Positions 10,073 to 18,992 of a stretch of 64,000 nucleotides of DNA are shown here, in pieces. Positions within the stretch are counted from its first letter, which is position 1. The number at the start of each line of letters is the position of its first letter. The stretch is from Korobacter sp963703075. GTDB taxonomy: Bacteria > Acidobacteriota > Terriglobia > Terriglobales > Acidobacteriaceae. Location of the stretch: contig OY969786.1 in NCBI GenBank assembly GCA_963703075.1, forward strand, positions 4,650,001 through 4,714,000, in the 5' to 3' direction. The notes below the pieces were generated by a model that saw only the letters and a program-made list of their open reading frames with translations, did no database searches and was not told the origin of the DNA. Position numbers and translations under genes: made by a program.

Positions 10073-13000
10073 GGAGGTTTGTCCTCTCTCTGCTGAGGTT
10101 TCGGACGCTGGTACTGCTCGCGCTGGGTGTATGGCTTGTCGTCGGCGTCGTCATGTTTGCGCGCCTCGATATCGAGGCCTATCCCGATCCTTCTCCGCCC
10201 TTGGTGGAAATCATCACCCAAAACGCGGCTTGGTCTGCGGAAGAGATGGAACAGCAGGTGACTGTTCCCATCGAAACAACATTGAACGGCATTCCCCACC
10301 TCCAGTACATCCGGTCGATCAGCATTTTCGGGCTGAGCGACGTCAAAATGTATTTCGATTTCGACAGCGCTTACATTCAGGACCGCCAGGAGGTTTTGAA
10401 TCGCCTGCAGGGAGTAACGCTGACCAACAACTTGCAGCCGCAACTCTCGCCGTGGTCACCGACGGGGGAGATTTATCGCTTCCAGTTGACCGGCCCGGGG
10501 TACAGCCTCAACGAGTTGAAAGCCACGGCTGATTGGCTGGTACGCCGCGAAATCAAACAAGTGCCTGGAATTATTGACATCACCACATTCGGGGGCACCA
10601 CCCGGCAATACCAGGCAGAGATCGACCCCAACCGCTTACTGCAGTACAACTTGAATCTTCCGCAGGTGGTCACAGCCGTGACCAGCAGCAACGCAAATGC
10701 TGGCGGCAGCTATATCAGCCTGGGCGGGCAGAATGTGAACGTCCGCGGGCTCGGCCTGCTGCGCGATATCCCTGAAATGCAGCATGTGCTCGTGGCGGAG
10801 CGTAACGGTGCTCCCGTGTACCTCGGGGATGTCGCGAGCGTACATGAGGGCTACCAGCCTCGGCTCGGGAAGGTTGGAATCGATCATCAGCCAGACATTG
10901 TCGAGGGAATCGTGCTTCTGCAGAAAGGCGAGCAGTCGCTTCCCGCACTCGCCAGCCTGCACCCGAAGATCCAGGAACTGAACAGTAAACTTCTGCCGGC
11001 TGGAATGAAGCTGCACACGCTGTACGACCGCACCGATCTCATCGGCGTGACCACTGGAACGGCTCGCCACCTGGTGCTGGTTGGCGTCGGACTGGTGCTT
11101 CTTCTCCTGATCGCCTTCTTAGGCGACTGGCGAATGTCTCTGATTGCGGCTCTCAGCATTCCGGTGTCGTTGCTCTTTGCTTTCGGTTTGATGGAAGCGA
11201 TTGGGCAGTCTGCCAACCTGATCTCGCTCGGGTCGATCGATTTCGGAATTCTGGTAGATGCAGTCATTATCGGCCTCGACCACATGTACCGGCGCCTGCA
11301 AGACCGTCCGGAAGACCAGACGCATTTCGATGCGATCGCACTCGCAACCTCCGAGACCGCACGCCCTGTGCTCTTTTCCGTCCTCATCATCGTGATCGCA
11401 CTCTTTCCTTTATTCACCATGAGCGGGGTGCCCGGCAAGATCTTCGGGCCGATGTCGGTGGCATACGGTTTCGCCTTGCTGGGAGCGCAGATATTCGCCT
11501 TCGTCTTCGCCCCCGTGCTCTCGTCGTGGGGCAATACTCGTCCCCTTCACAAGCGAACGCCGGTGGTGCGATGGTTGCAGCGCCGTTATACACAGATTCT
11601 CGAATTCACGTTGAAACATCCGGGAGTAATCCTCATCGGCGCGGTGGCTCTACTCGCAATCACCGCGGCGCTCATTCCTCTGATGGGCGGCGAGTTTATG
11701 CCGAAGCTCGAGGAGGGCAATCTTTGGGTGCGCGCCACTCTTCCTCAGGACGTGTCTTTCGATACCTCGTCGAGCCTCGCCGATGAGATTCGCGTCCAGC
11801 TTCTCAAGTACCCTGCCGTTACGCATGTCATTTCGCAAATGGGACGTCCCGATGACGGTACCGACACGGCCGGCTTCAACAACCTCGAATTCTTTGTGCA
11901 GCTGTTGCCGCAATCGAAGTGGCCCGGGGGTTTAACCAAGGGAAAGCTGATCAATCAGATGAACTCGGGGCTCGCCAAATTTCCGGGAGCGGACTTCAAC
12001 TTTTCTCAAAACATTCAGGACAACGTGGAAGAAGCGATGTCCGGCGTGAAAGGCGAGAACTCGCTCAAATTATTCGGCGATGATTTCGATGTGCTGACGC
12101 AAAAAGCCCAGGAGATTGCAAAGATCATGGGCTCGGTTAAGGGTATTGAAGACCTCGGCGTCTTTCGCGTCAACGGACAGCCGAACCTGCTGATCTCGAT
12201 TGACCGCGTGGCCGCGGGCCGCTACGGCCTGATGGCTGCCGACCTCGACGCCGCGGTGCAGGCTGCGATCGGTGGCATTACCTCGACGCAAATCTTGCAA
12301 GGCGATCGTCGTTTCGATTTAGTCGTGCGCTACCAGCCCCAGTTCCGCCAGGATCCCGAAACGATTAAGAATATTCTCCTGCCTACCCCTGATGGAAGTC
12401 GCGTTCCGCTGGGCCAAGTGGCTCAGGTGACGATTCGTAATGGGGCTTTCATGATCTACCGCGAGAACGATCGCCGCTACATTCCCATTAAGTTCAGCGT
12501 ACGCGGTCGCGATCTTTCTTCAACCATGCAGGACCTCGAGGACAAGCTTGAACGTACCGTGGTTCTGCCCAAGGGATATCACTACGAATGGGCAGGCGAA
12601 TATGACAGCCTGCGGCGGGAGCAACGCCGGTTAGCCATCATTCTGCCGATCACGTTAGCTGTCATCATCCTTTGCCTCTATCTTGCATTCAACTCTCTGC
12701 GCGATGCCTTCCTTATTGTCGGTATTCTTCCCGTCGCGTTGACCGGAGGTGCACTCGCACTGCTCGTTACCGGAACGCCGTTCAGCATCTCAGCGGCCGT
12801 TGGATTCGCCTCAGCCATCGGCGTTTCTACCCTAGGAGCACTCGTTTTTCTCAGCGCGATTCGCCGTATGCAGCATGAGGGACACTCGAAGAATCATGCA
12901 ATCCGTGATGGCGCAATGGAGGAGATGCGTCCTGTGCTCATGGCGTGTCTTGCCGCTGGCTTAGGGCTGCTGCCCGCCGCCGTGTCTCATGGCATCGGAG

Positions 13001-13131
13001 CGCAGGCGCAACAGCCGCTGGCACGTGTCGTAGTGGGCGCCATGATCACCACGACGTTGGCGATTCTCATCGTCATTCCGGCGCTCGTCAGCAAAATTGG
13101 ACAGGGTAACAGCCACGAGCCTGCTTCCTAG
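10069..13131 (+). CDS. heavy-metal efflux RND pump (CusA/CzcA family)
   Basis: Inner-membrane proton antiporter of the HME-RND family, 1020 residues with about 12 membrane helices and two large periplasmic loops. Family signatures include MEQQVTVPIETTLNGIP, FGLSDVKMYFDFDSA, RLGKVGIDHQPDIVEGIVLL and, near the end, MRPVLMACLAAGLGLLPAA. In helix 4 the proton-relay segment reads DFGILVDAVIIGLDH, where characterised CzcA proteins have DFGxxVDGAVVxVEN; the second Gly is Ala and the Glu is Asp. The metal specificity (Cu/Ag versus Zn/Co/Ni) cannot be assigned by eye. It ends back to back with the convergent Asp-box gene. Confidence 0.92.
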   Translation: MRRFVLSLLRFRTLVLLALGVWLVVGVVMFARLDIEAYPDPSPPLVEIITQNAAWSAEEMEQQVTVPIETTLNGIPHLQYIRSISIFGLSDVKMYFDFDSAYIQDRQEVLNRLQGVTLTNNLQPQLSPWSPTGEIYRFQLTGPGYSLNELKATADWLVRREIKQVPGIIDITTFGGTTRQYQAEIDPNRLLQYNLNLPQVVTAVTSSNANAGGSYISLGGQNVNVRGLGLLRDIPEMQHVLVAERNGAPVYLGDVASVHEGYQPRLGKVGIDHQPDIVEGIVLLQKGEQSLPALASLHPKIQELNSKLLPAGMKLHTLYDRTDLIGVTTGTARHLVLVGVGLVLLLLIAFLGDWRMSLIAALSIPVSLLFAFGLMEAIGQSANLISLGSIDFGILVDAVIIGLDHMYRRLQDRPEDQTHFDAIALATSETARPVLFSVLIIVIALFPLFTMSGVPGKIFGPMSVAYGFALLGAQIFAFVFAPVLSSWGNTRPLHKRTPVVRWLQRRYTQILEFTLKHPGVILIGAVALLAITAALIPLMGGEFMPKLEEGNLWVRATLPQDVSFDTSSSLADEIRVQLLKYPAVTHVISQMGRPDDGTDTAGFNNLEFFVQLLPQSKWPGGLTKGKLINQMNSGLAKFPGADFNFSQNIQDNVEEAMSGVKGENSLKLFGDDFDVLTQKAQEIAKIMGSVKGIEDLGVFRVNGQPNLLISIDRVAAGRYGLMAADLDAAVQAAIGGITSTQILQGDRRFDLVVRYQPQFRQDPETIKNILLPTPDGSRVPLGQVAQVTIRNGAFMIYRENDRRYIPIKFSVRGRDLSSTMQDLEDKLERTVVLPKGYHYEWAGEYDSLRREQRRLAIILPITLAVIILCLYLAFNSLRDAFLIVGILPVALTGGALALLVTGTPFSISAAVGFASAIGVSTLGALVFLSAIRRMQHEGHSKNHAIRDGAMEEMRPVLMACLAAGLGLLPAAVSHGIGAQAQQPLARVVVGAMITTTLAILIVIPALVSKIGQGNSHEPAS

Positions 13132-16100
13132 CTATTTGTCAGTCCAGTTCGGTACCGTTCCAGCCGTCCAAGGTGCACCGGCCGCTTGCAACTGCTTTTG
13201 CAGAGTCACGAAGTCAACCTCAACGAGTTGATGCAGCTTCGCAAGCGTCGGCGTGAACTCCGTACCAGCCAGGGCGTAGGCATCCACGTCCGTTTGGGTT
13301 GGTTTCACGATCGCGAACCGTGTATCCATCATTACCGATTCCACGCGATCGCTGATTGAGGCCAACGTATTCTCGTTTCGCCTGCGAAGTTCTACGTCGC
13401 CTCGCAATGAACGCAGAAGGTCGTCGGTTTCCTGGGACAACCGATCGGCGGCGTCAAGCAGCCCGCGGTCGGCATTCGGTGTTTCCTTGAGGGCCTGGTC
13501 GATCTCCTTCAAATGCGCCTTTAATTCTTCCGCGGCTTTCAGCGAGCCTTGCACAGCTCCATAAAGTCGCCCGAGCTTCTGCTGAAACGCAAAGAGAGCA
13601 GCGCGATCCGACTCCGACATCTTGTTAACACCATCGGCAAAGACCTCGAAATTCTGGGCTTCGCCGAGAGTGGTCGTGACGCCATGCACGCGTTGCGACA
13701 GGCGAACACTGTATTTTCCCGGGAGAACAATGGCGCTGTTTGGAATGTTGAAGCCTTCGTCTTCCTCGTCGTGCTTCTGCTCAAGGGCGGGTTCGGAATA
13801 ATGGAAATCCCATGCAGCGCGGTGCATACCAGAAGCATTCTCGGCATCTATACGGCGAATGGCGTTTCCATCCGCGTCATAGACGGTCAGGAAAACTTGA
13901 GGCCCAATTTCTTCGGCTTCTGCCCGTAGCTCATCGCCAGTCGGATATTTGATCGGCTGCTTGTTCTTCTCTGCATCCTTTTCCGCAGCTTGACGCTGTT
14001 CTTTCAAACTCTTGATGTGATCTTTCAGGTAATAGGTGAACGTCACGCCGTAGGGTGGATTGGCGGCCGTGTAGAACGATTCGCCTTGCGATGCTTTCGC
14101 ATCGCCGCCCAACGGAAAACTCGGGAGATAAAGCAGCGAGCGGCGGGGCGCGAACAAGGTCGCCGATTTGTTGAGCGTGTCGAGAGAAATGCCGCGCAGC
14201 GGCGCAACATCGTCGAGCACATAGAGTCCGCGACCGAATGTCGCCAACACAAGATCGCCTTCGCGCGGCTGGATCACCGCATCATGAACCGAAATCGTTG
14301 GCATGTCTCCCTTGAGTTGGATCCATTTGCCGCCGCCATTCGACGAGAAGAAAACGCCAAACTCAGTTCCCGCGAACAGCAGGTTACGGTCTACAGAGTC
14401 CTCGGCAATCGCCATCACTTGGCCGCGTTCGGGCAGGTTCGCAGCGATTGATGTCCAAGTCTTTCCGGCGTCCGCGGATTTCAGCAGATACGGTTTGAAG
14501 TCAGAGTTCTTGTGGTTATCGAACGCTGCATACACGATGTTGGCGTCGTATCGCGAAGCGATGAGCCGGCTGACGTAAGCATTGTCGGGAACTCCCGAGA
14601 CACGATCGATCTTCGACCACGATCCGCCGCCATCGTGGGTGATATGAATCAGCCCATCATCCGTTCCTGCAAAAAGCAGGTTTTCGTCTTCCGGAGATTC
14701 GGCAAAAGCGACGATGTTGCCATAAAACGAAGTCGAAGCATTCTTCGCGACGGCGTCCGGTCCCCAGACTTTTCCCATCACCGGCAGGGAATTGCGATCG
14801 ATCTGCCGGCTGAGGTCGGGGCTGATCAGCTTCCACGAGTCCCCGCGGTCGTCGGATCGATAGATGCGATTGGCAGCGAAATATAAACGCGTATGCAGGT
14901 GCGAAGAGACATAGATTGGCGAATCCCAGTTCCACCGATTAGGGGGGCCGTCCTTGGGGTCCTGCGGTTGTATGCCAACGAAGTTCCCGGTCGCCCGATC
15001 GAATCGAATCAGCCCACCGTTTTGCGATTCCGCATAGATGGTGTTGGGATCCGACGGATCTACCTGGGAGCGGAATCCATCTCCACCGGCAGTCATGAAC
15101 CAGTCGGTATTGATGATGCCGGAAGCGCTGCGCGTTCGTGAAGGCCCGCCGAGGCTCTGATTATCCTGCGTGCCGCCGTATACGAAGTAAAACGGCTCCG
15201 ACTTATCGGCCGCAACATCGTAAAACTGCATGATGGGCAGATTCGCCTTGAAGTTCCATGTCTCAGCGCGGTCCCACGATTCATAGACGCCGCCATCGCA
15301 GCCCACGAGATAGTGGCGCGTGTTTTCCGGATCGATCCAGATCGCATGGTTGTCGACGTGCTTCGACTTGGTCGGCAGGGGCTTCACGGTTTTCCCGCCG
15401 TCGTCGCTGACCATGATCGCGAAACCCATCACATAGAGCCGATCCAGGTTCTTGGGGTCGGCGACAATCTGCGCGTAGTACATGGCCGTGTTGTCGTAGG
15501 GATTGCGCTTTTCCCACGAGGCGCCTCGGTCGCGCGAGCGGAAGATGCCGCCTTTTCCCTCGGCGGCTTCAATCGTCGCGTAAATCACATTGTTGTCGAC
15601 GGGAGAAATTGCGATACCGATCTTCCCCATATCGACGGAAGGTAAACCGTTCTTCAATTTGTTCCAGGTCACGCCGCCATCGGTTGATTTGTACAGAGCC
15701 GACTCGGGACCGCCGTCGATCAGCGTCCACACGTGACGCCGGCGCTGGTACGAAGCGGCATAGAGAACGTCCGGATCGCTTGGATCTTGGGCAACATCGG
15801 TGATTCCCGTGTTCTCGCTGATGGTCAGCACGTTTTTCCAGGTCTTGCCGCCATCCGTGGTCTTGTAGAGCCCTCGATCGCCGCCCGGCCCCCACAATGG
15901 ACCTTGCGCCGCTACATACACCACGTTTGAATCGCGCGGGTCGATGACGATGCGCGCGATGTGCTCCGACTTCTCGAGACCAACCTTTTTCCAGCTCTTG
16001 CCACCGTCTACACTCTTGTAAATTCCATCCCCATAACTCACGCTGCGCTGCGAGTTCAGCTCGCCGGTGCCAACCCAAACCACGTTGGAATCTTTCGGAT

Positions 16101-16599
16101 CGAGAGCGATGGCGCCAATCGAAAAGGAACCCTGGTCGTCAAAGATGGGATCGAATGTCGTGCCGGCGTTCGTCGTTTTCCACACGCCCCCGGAGGCGGA
16201 AGCCACGTAATAAGTGCTTTTTTTTGCAGGATCAACGGCAAACGCAATCACCCGGCCCGAGAAAACTGCCGGACCGAGGTTCCGGAGTTTCAGGCCGGTG
16301 AACGTGCCGTCAGACATCGGATCGGACGGTTTTTTCGGCTCTTCTGAACCCGCCCCTTTGTCCTGCGCTTTTTTGCTGGCTTGTTTCTTCTGATCGGCTT
16401 TCGAAGCAGGCGCGGTGCTCGCACTGACATCGCTGTCGCCTTTCTTCTGGCCCTGTTGCTTTGTTTGCGCAGAGGCAGGAGCGGCGGGCTGTGTCTGCGC
16501 AAAGCCGAATGGGGAAGGCACGAAGAGGAAGCAGAGTGCAGTCTTGAAAACGAGACGCGCTGAAAAGGACACTGGATCTCCTGCGTAGAAGTAAGACAC
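13132..16599 (-). CDS. large secreted Asp-box (VPS10/sortilin-like) beta-propeller protein
   Basis: A 1155-residue protein of the group often called BNR-repeat or VPS10-like glycosyl hydrolase. A signal peptide (LVFKTALCFLFVPSPFGFAQ) is followed by an Ala/Lys/Gln-rich low-complexity linker (about 36-92). A propeller region of about 800 residues contains many Asp-box motifs of the S/T-x-D-x-G-x-T/S-W type, such as KSVDGGKSWK, KTTDGGKTWK, KSADAGKTW and SSNGGGKW. The C-terminal part is an Ig-like segment and a helical region. It is probably periplasmic or exported. Hydrolase activity is not established for this family. A GTG codon about 10 residues in is an alternative start. Confidence 0.85.
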   Translation of the reverse strand: MSYFYAGDPVSFSARLVFKTALCFLFVPSPFGFAQTQPAAPASAQTKQQGQKKGDSDVSASTAPASKADQKKQASKKAQDKGAGSEEPKKPSDPMSDGTFTGLKLRNLGPAVFSGRVIAFAVDPAKKSTYYVASASGGVWKTTNAGTTFDPIFDDQGSFSIGAIALDPKDSNVVWVGTGELNSQRSVSYGDGIYKSVDGGKSWKKVGLEKSEHIARIVIDPRDSNVVYVAAQGPLWGPGGDRGLYKTTDGGKTWKNVLTISENTGITDVAQDPSDPDVLYAASYQRRRHVWTLIDGGPESALYKSTDGGVTWNKLKNGLPSVDMGKIGIAISPVDNNVIYATIEAAEGKGGIFRSRDRGASWEKRNPYDNTAMYYAQIVADPKNLDRLYVMGFAIMVSDDGGKTVKPLPTKSKHVDNHAIWIDPENTRHYLVGCDGGVYESWDRAETWNFKANLPIMQFYDVAADKSEPFYFVYGGTQDNQSLGGPSRTRSASGIINTDWFMTAGGDGFRSQVDPSDPNTIYAESQNGGLIRFDRATGNFVGIQPQDPKDGPPNRWNWDSPIYVSSHLHTRLYFAANRIYRSDDRGDSWKLISPDLSRQIDRNSLPVMGKVWGPDAVAKNASTSFYGNIVAFAESPEDENLLFAGTDDGLIHITHDGGGSWSKIDRVSGVPDNAYVSRLIASRYDANIVYAAFDNHKNSDFKPYLLKSADAGKTWTSIAANLPERGQVMAIAEDSVDRNLLFAGTEFGVFFSSNGGGKWIQLKGDMPTISVHDAVIQPREGDLVLATFGRGLYVLDDVAPLRGISLDTLNKSATLFAPRRSLLYLPSFPLGGDAKASQGESFYTAANPPYGVTFTYYLKDHIKSLKEQRQAAEKDAEKNKQPIKYPTGDELRAEAEEIGPQVFLTVYDADGNAIRRIDAENASGMHRAAWDFHYSEPALEQKHDEEDEGFNIPNSAIVLPGKYSVRLSQRVHGVTTTLGEAQNFEVFADGVNKMSESDRAALFAFQQKLGRLYGAVQGSLKAAEELKAHLKEIDQALKETPNADRGLLDAADRLSQETDDLLRSLRGDVELRRRNENTLASISDRVESVMMDTRFAIVKPTQTDVDAYALAGTEFTPTLAKLHQLVEVDFVTLQKQLQAAGAPWTAGTVPNWTDK

Positions 16600-16668
16600 T
16601 GGTCTGCAGCGTCCTATACGATCAAGGACAGGGGCAGAAAATGCAAGCTGCTCGACTCTTTCTTGGAT

Positions 16669-17217
16669 TCAGTCTTCAAGTTTTGAAGCGATTTCGAGCA
16701 TCTTCGTCACACTGTTCCAGTTGCGCCCTGTTGCCGAGGCCTTCAGGATGCGATCGAGAACAGGAGTCAATTTCGAGCGCCCGATCCCGTCAGGAAAATA
16801 GACGAAAAGCTCGCGGTTGGCCAAATGAAGCTCTTCCGGCTGAGGTTTGAGCGCTTCCAGTTGCTTGCGAACTTCGGACGACGGTTTGTTTGCCAGAAAG
16901 CTGACCAGTAACTTGCTCGGTTCAATATCTTTGCGACCTGCAAATGGATTCGCGGCTACCGCCTTCTCCATTTCGGATTTTGTTCGGAGGATGACTTCGG
17001 GGCTGATCTCGAACGTCTTTTCGATGCCGGTGCGAATTTTCTTCGCAATCACGGCTTCATCCATCAACTTCGAACGGAAGATCACGTTTCCGCTCTGCAC
17101 GTAAGTTTGCGCTTCTTGGAATCCTATAGAACCGTACAGATCTCGAAGTTGGTCCATCTTGATGATCGCGTGGCCGCCGACGTTGATGCCGCGAAGCATG
17201 GAGATGAATATAGGCAT
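16669..17217 (-). CDS. DUF1697 family protein
   Basis: A 182-residue cytosolic protein beginning MPIFISMLRGINVGGHAIIK, which is the typical DUF1697 start; the segment QTYVQSGNVIFRSK is the second family signature. The start at 17217 is chosen because homologous proteins begin at this Met; the frame extends about 14 codons further but without conserved sequence. The biochemical role of the family is unknown. It lies 38 bp downstream of the recombinase-domain-like gene on the same strand. Confidence 0.9.
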   Translation of the reverse strand: MPIFISMLRGINVGGHAIIKMDQLRDLYGSIGFQEAQTYVQSGNVIFRSKLMDEAVIAKKIRTGIEKTFEISPEVILRTKSEMEKAVAANPFAGRKDIEPSKLLVSFLANKPSSEVRKQLEALKPQPEELHLANRELFVYFPDGIGRSKLTPVLDRILKASATGRNWNSVTKMLEIASKLED

Positions 17218-17255
17218 AGCTGCGGAGTATAGCGCGGCAGTTGTCCTTCGCCCTT

Positions 17256-17690
17256 TCAATCCCCGTGACTGGAAACCTCATCCCGGCGCTTCTGCCACTC
17301 GTCGGTCGCGAAAATCCGGGGCCCCACTTCAATGAGTCGAGGGAGCATTTGAAAAACCGAGATCGAAGTCCATCGTTTTCCTTCACGCGTCCGAAACCCT
17401 CGACGATTCAGCTCTTCAGCGATCCTCCAGTAGGGTCCCTCCTGGACGGTCATCTCCATCATCAAAATCAGCGCCTGCCATTCCACTGGATTTAGCTCGA
17501 CCAGAGCGGTCTTGGGTGAGAGTTGCAGGCCGAAGGGAATAGATTCTGCCGACACCGCATCAGTGACGGGGACTTCACGTTCCCACTCCACCGCTACCAT
17601 GCGCCAGCCTTGTTCGGCGCGTTCCTTCATTTCCTGTTCTGCGAGGGGAGTGCTCAGAACTTGGCGCTCGCGGTGGGTCCGGTTACTCAT
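17256..17690 (-). CDS. recombinase-domain-like small protein
   Basis: About 144 residues from the Met at 17690 (17693 is equally possible). The C-terminal half, LMMEMTVQEGPYWRIAEELN followed by RRGFRTREGKRWTSISVFQM, resembles the winged-helix recombinase module found after the catalytic domain of large serine recombinases (IAxxLNxxGxxTRxGxxW). The serine recombinase catalytic domain is absent, so it cannot act as a recombinase on its own. It may be a DNA-binding remnant or a stand-alone regulator. No attachment site or mobile element surrounds it. Confidence 0.65.
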   Translation of the reverse strand: MSNRTHRERQVLSTPLAEQEMKERAEQGWRMVAVEWEREVPVTDAVSAESIPFGLQLSPKTALVELNPVEWQALILMMEMTVQEGPYWRIAEELNRRGFRTREGKRWTSISVFQMLPRLIEVGPRIFATDEWQKRRDEVSSHGD

Positions 17691-17890
17691 CATCCACTCC
17701 CAGACAGCAGCGTGCGACATCAGGAATGTGCATGTTTCGAGCCACAATTCCGATGAACTGGATGATCGCCTTAAACAACTTAGCAAAGTGCGGGGAGCGA
17801 TGCTTGTCCGGGAGGGAACACTGATGTACGGAAACGGTCAATCAGTGGCGACTCAAACCTTCTACCTGTAAGGCCGTGCGCCTCGGAGTC

Positions 17891-18235
17891 CTAAACGCCA
17901 ACCCCGGTTTCGCTCTCCCCGGGGCTGGTGCTCGACAGTTTTTCAACCACCTGGTCGAGGGTGGCCTGATGGTCCTTGGAGAGCTCCTGGAAGTTGACGG
18001 CCATGCCCACTCCGGGGTGAGAGGTGCTCACCACCCCAACCCCGTTGATCTCCTTCCCATCCACTTCAACCTTGAAGCGGACTTCCGTATCGACGGCCCA
18101 GGGGGTGTAGGTGGAGACATAAAACCCTCCCAGAGAGATATCGCCCAGCTGTCCCCAGATTCGTCCCTTTTTCCCGTCTGTGAGATCAGCACTCCCATCA
18201 CAGGTAAAGCGAAGGTGCTTGCGTTTTGAATCCAT
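17891..18235 (-). CDS. PilZ domain protein
   Basis: A 114-residue single-domain protein. PilZ domains bind cyclic di-GMP through an RxxxR motif and a D/NxSxxG motif; here RKHLR (residues about 5-9) and GDISLGGFYVST are recognisable, with the second Arg in place. The C-terminus adds a short helix. The start at 18235 has GGAAAG about 6 bp upstream; an earlier Met at 18262 lacks family sequence. It is divergent from the RiPP cluster, and a promoter-like element about 220 bp upstream points towards it. Confidence 0.85.
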   Translation of the reverse strand: MDSKRKHLRFTCDGSADLTDGKKGRIWGQLGDISLGGFYVSTYTPWAVDTEVRFKVEVDGKEINGVGVVSTSHPGVGMAVNFQELSKDHQATLDQVVEKLSSTSPGESETGVGV

Positions 18236-18456
18236 ATTCTTTCCGTGCCTTTCACAAACCAAAGGGATGAACAGCTATTGCCGCCAGGGAGGAATGAAAG
18301 TCTATCGTATGGGGTAAGGGAAGTGGAGTGTTTTGTTGGAGGCGCGGCGGGTCCCTCGATCCCGTGCGCTCGCAGTCCGACAGCGAAGCGGGATCTCTTG
18401 GTTTGGCCAAATTTCCTGCTGCTCCAATCCGAGTAGCTGCATCGTGCGTACTCCTT

Positions 18457-18483
18457 GACGCGTGACCAAAGACGCAAGTTACA
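18457..18483 (-). promoter_or_regulatory. leftward ECF-type promoter-like element
   Basis: On the minus strand it reads TGTAAC, 17 bp, CGTC, with TT directly after TGTAAC and CG before CGTC. This is nearly the same as the plus-strand element at 18526-18551. It would drive a transcript of roughly 210 nt leader into the PilZ gene. The -35/-10 layout with CGTC resembles several ECF sigma groups; this is an inference. Confidence 0.4.
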
Positions 18484-18509
18484 CATTGTGTCGAAAAGAA
18501 TTTTGAACA

Positions 18510-18524
18510 CAATTTTCAAAATTG
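18510..18524. promoter_or_regulatory. 15-bp palindrome CAATTTTCAAAATTG
   Basis: Perfect inverted repeat (7-bp arms around a central C), ending 1 bp before the -35-like element of the RiPP cluster. The position is suited to an activator or repressor. No regulator gene is adjacent. Confidence 0.4.
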
Positions 18525-18525
18525 G

Positions 18526-18551
18526 TGTAACTTCCTTCGGTTACGCGCGTC
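18526..18551 (+). promoter_or_regulatory. ECF-type promoter-like element of the RiPP cluster
   Basis: TGTAAC (18526-18531), a 16-bp spacer and CGTC (18548-18551). This matches the general form of ECF sigma promoters with a CGTC -10 element. A start about 7 bp downstream would give a leader near 100 nt to the ATG at 18661. GTAAC and GTTAC within it also form a short inverted repeat. The sigma factor is not identified. Confidence 0.45.
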
Positions 18552-18660
18552 ACACTCCGCAACGCACCATTCGTTGGTTCGTGCGGATTTGCAGGCACGC
18601 ATGCCCGCTTGCAAGTCGAACAACTCTGGCAACACGCTACACAATCCAGAAAGGAACAAC

Positions 18661-18978
18661 ATGAAAAGCACCTCGATGAAGGCCCTCCTGCTGAGCGCAG
18701 CCATGACCGGACTGCTGGCCGGCGCAAACGCCGCCACCACGCCCGTGAACAACAACACCAACACCCCGACCAGCGTGAAAGCCAGCAAGACCGCGGCTAC
18801 GCTGCTCTTGGCGCAAAACGCCGATGGCGATACCGACAAGCATGCTTGTAAAGGGAAAAACGATTGCAAAGGAAAAGGCGGCTGCAAGAGCAGCGACAAT
18901 GGCTGCAAAGGCAAGAACTCGTGCAAAGGCAAGGGCGGCTGCGCAACTGACGGCTCTCCGATGCCGAAGGCTGTGTAG
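18661..18978 (+). CDS. Cys-rich secreted RiPP precursor, bufferin/HvfA-like
   Basis: A 105-residue peptide. Residues 1-24 are a Sec signal peptide (cleavage likely after GANA). A Thr/Asn/Ala-rich stretch follows, then six cysteines at 63, 69, 75, 82, 88 and 94 arranged as two copies of C-K-G-K-N-x-C-K-G-K-G-G-C, where x is Asp or Ser. Lys and Gly fill nearly all positions between the cysteines. Such peptides, when next to a DUF692 enzyme, are substrates of multinuclear iron oxidases that convert Cys to heterocycles that chelate copper. Directly downstream are that enzyme, its DUF2063 partner and DoxX. ATG at 18661 is chosen because it has a strong AAAGGA site and gives the signal peptide. Confidence 0.88.
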   Translation: MKSTSMKALLLSAAMTGLLAGANAATTPVNNNTNTPTSVKASKTAATLLLAQNADGDTDKHACKGKNDCKGKGGCKSSDNGCKGKNSCKGKGGCATDGSPMPKAV

Positions 18979-18992
18979 GTCCTCGCTCCTGG

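Larger units (their letters stand above)
18236..18660. promoter_or_regulatory. intergenic control region between PilZ gene and RiPP precursor
   Basis: About 425 bp without a convincing gene. It holds two promoter-like elements facing opposite ways (18457-18483 on minus, 18526-18551 on plus) and a 15-bp palindrome at 18510-18524 between them. A long leader of about 100 nt precedes the precursor gene, whose ribosome site AAAGGA lies about 6 bp before the ATG at 18661. Confidence 0.6.

Noticed and set aside
18028..18519. 163-residue minus-strand frame upstream of and overlapping the PilZ gene
   Set aside because: It overlaps PilZ in another frame and includes both promoter-like elements; no domain seen.
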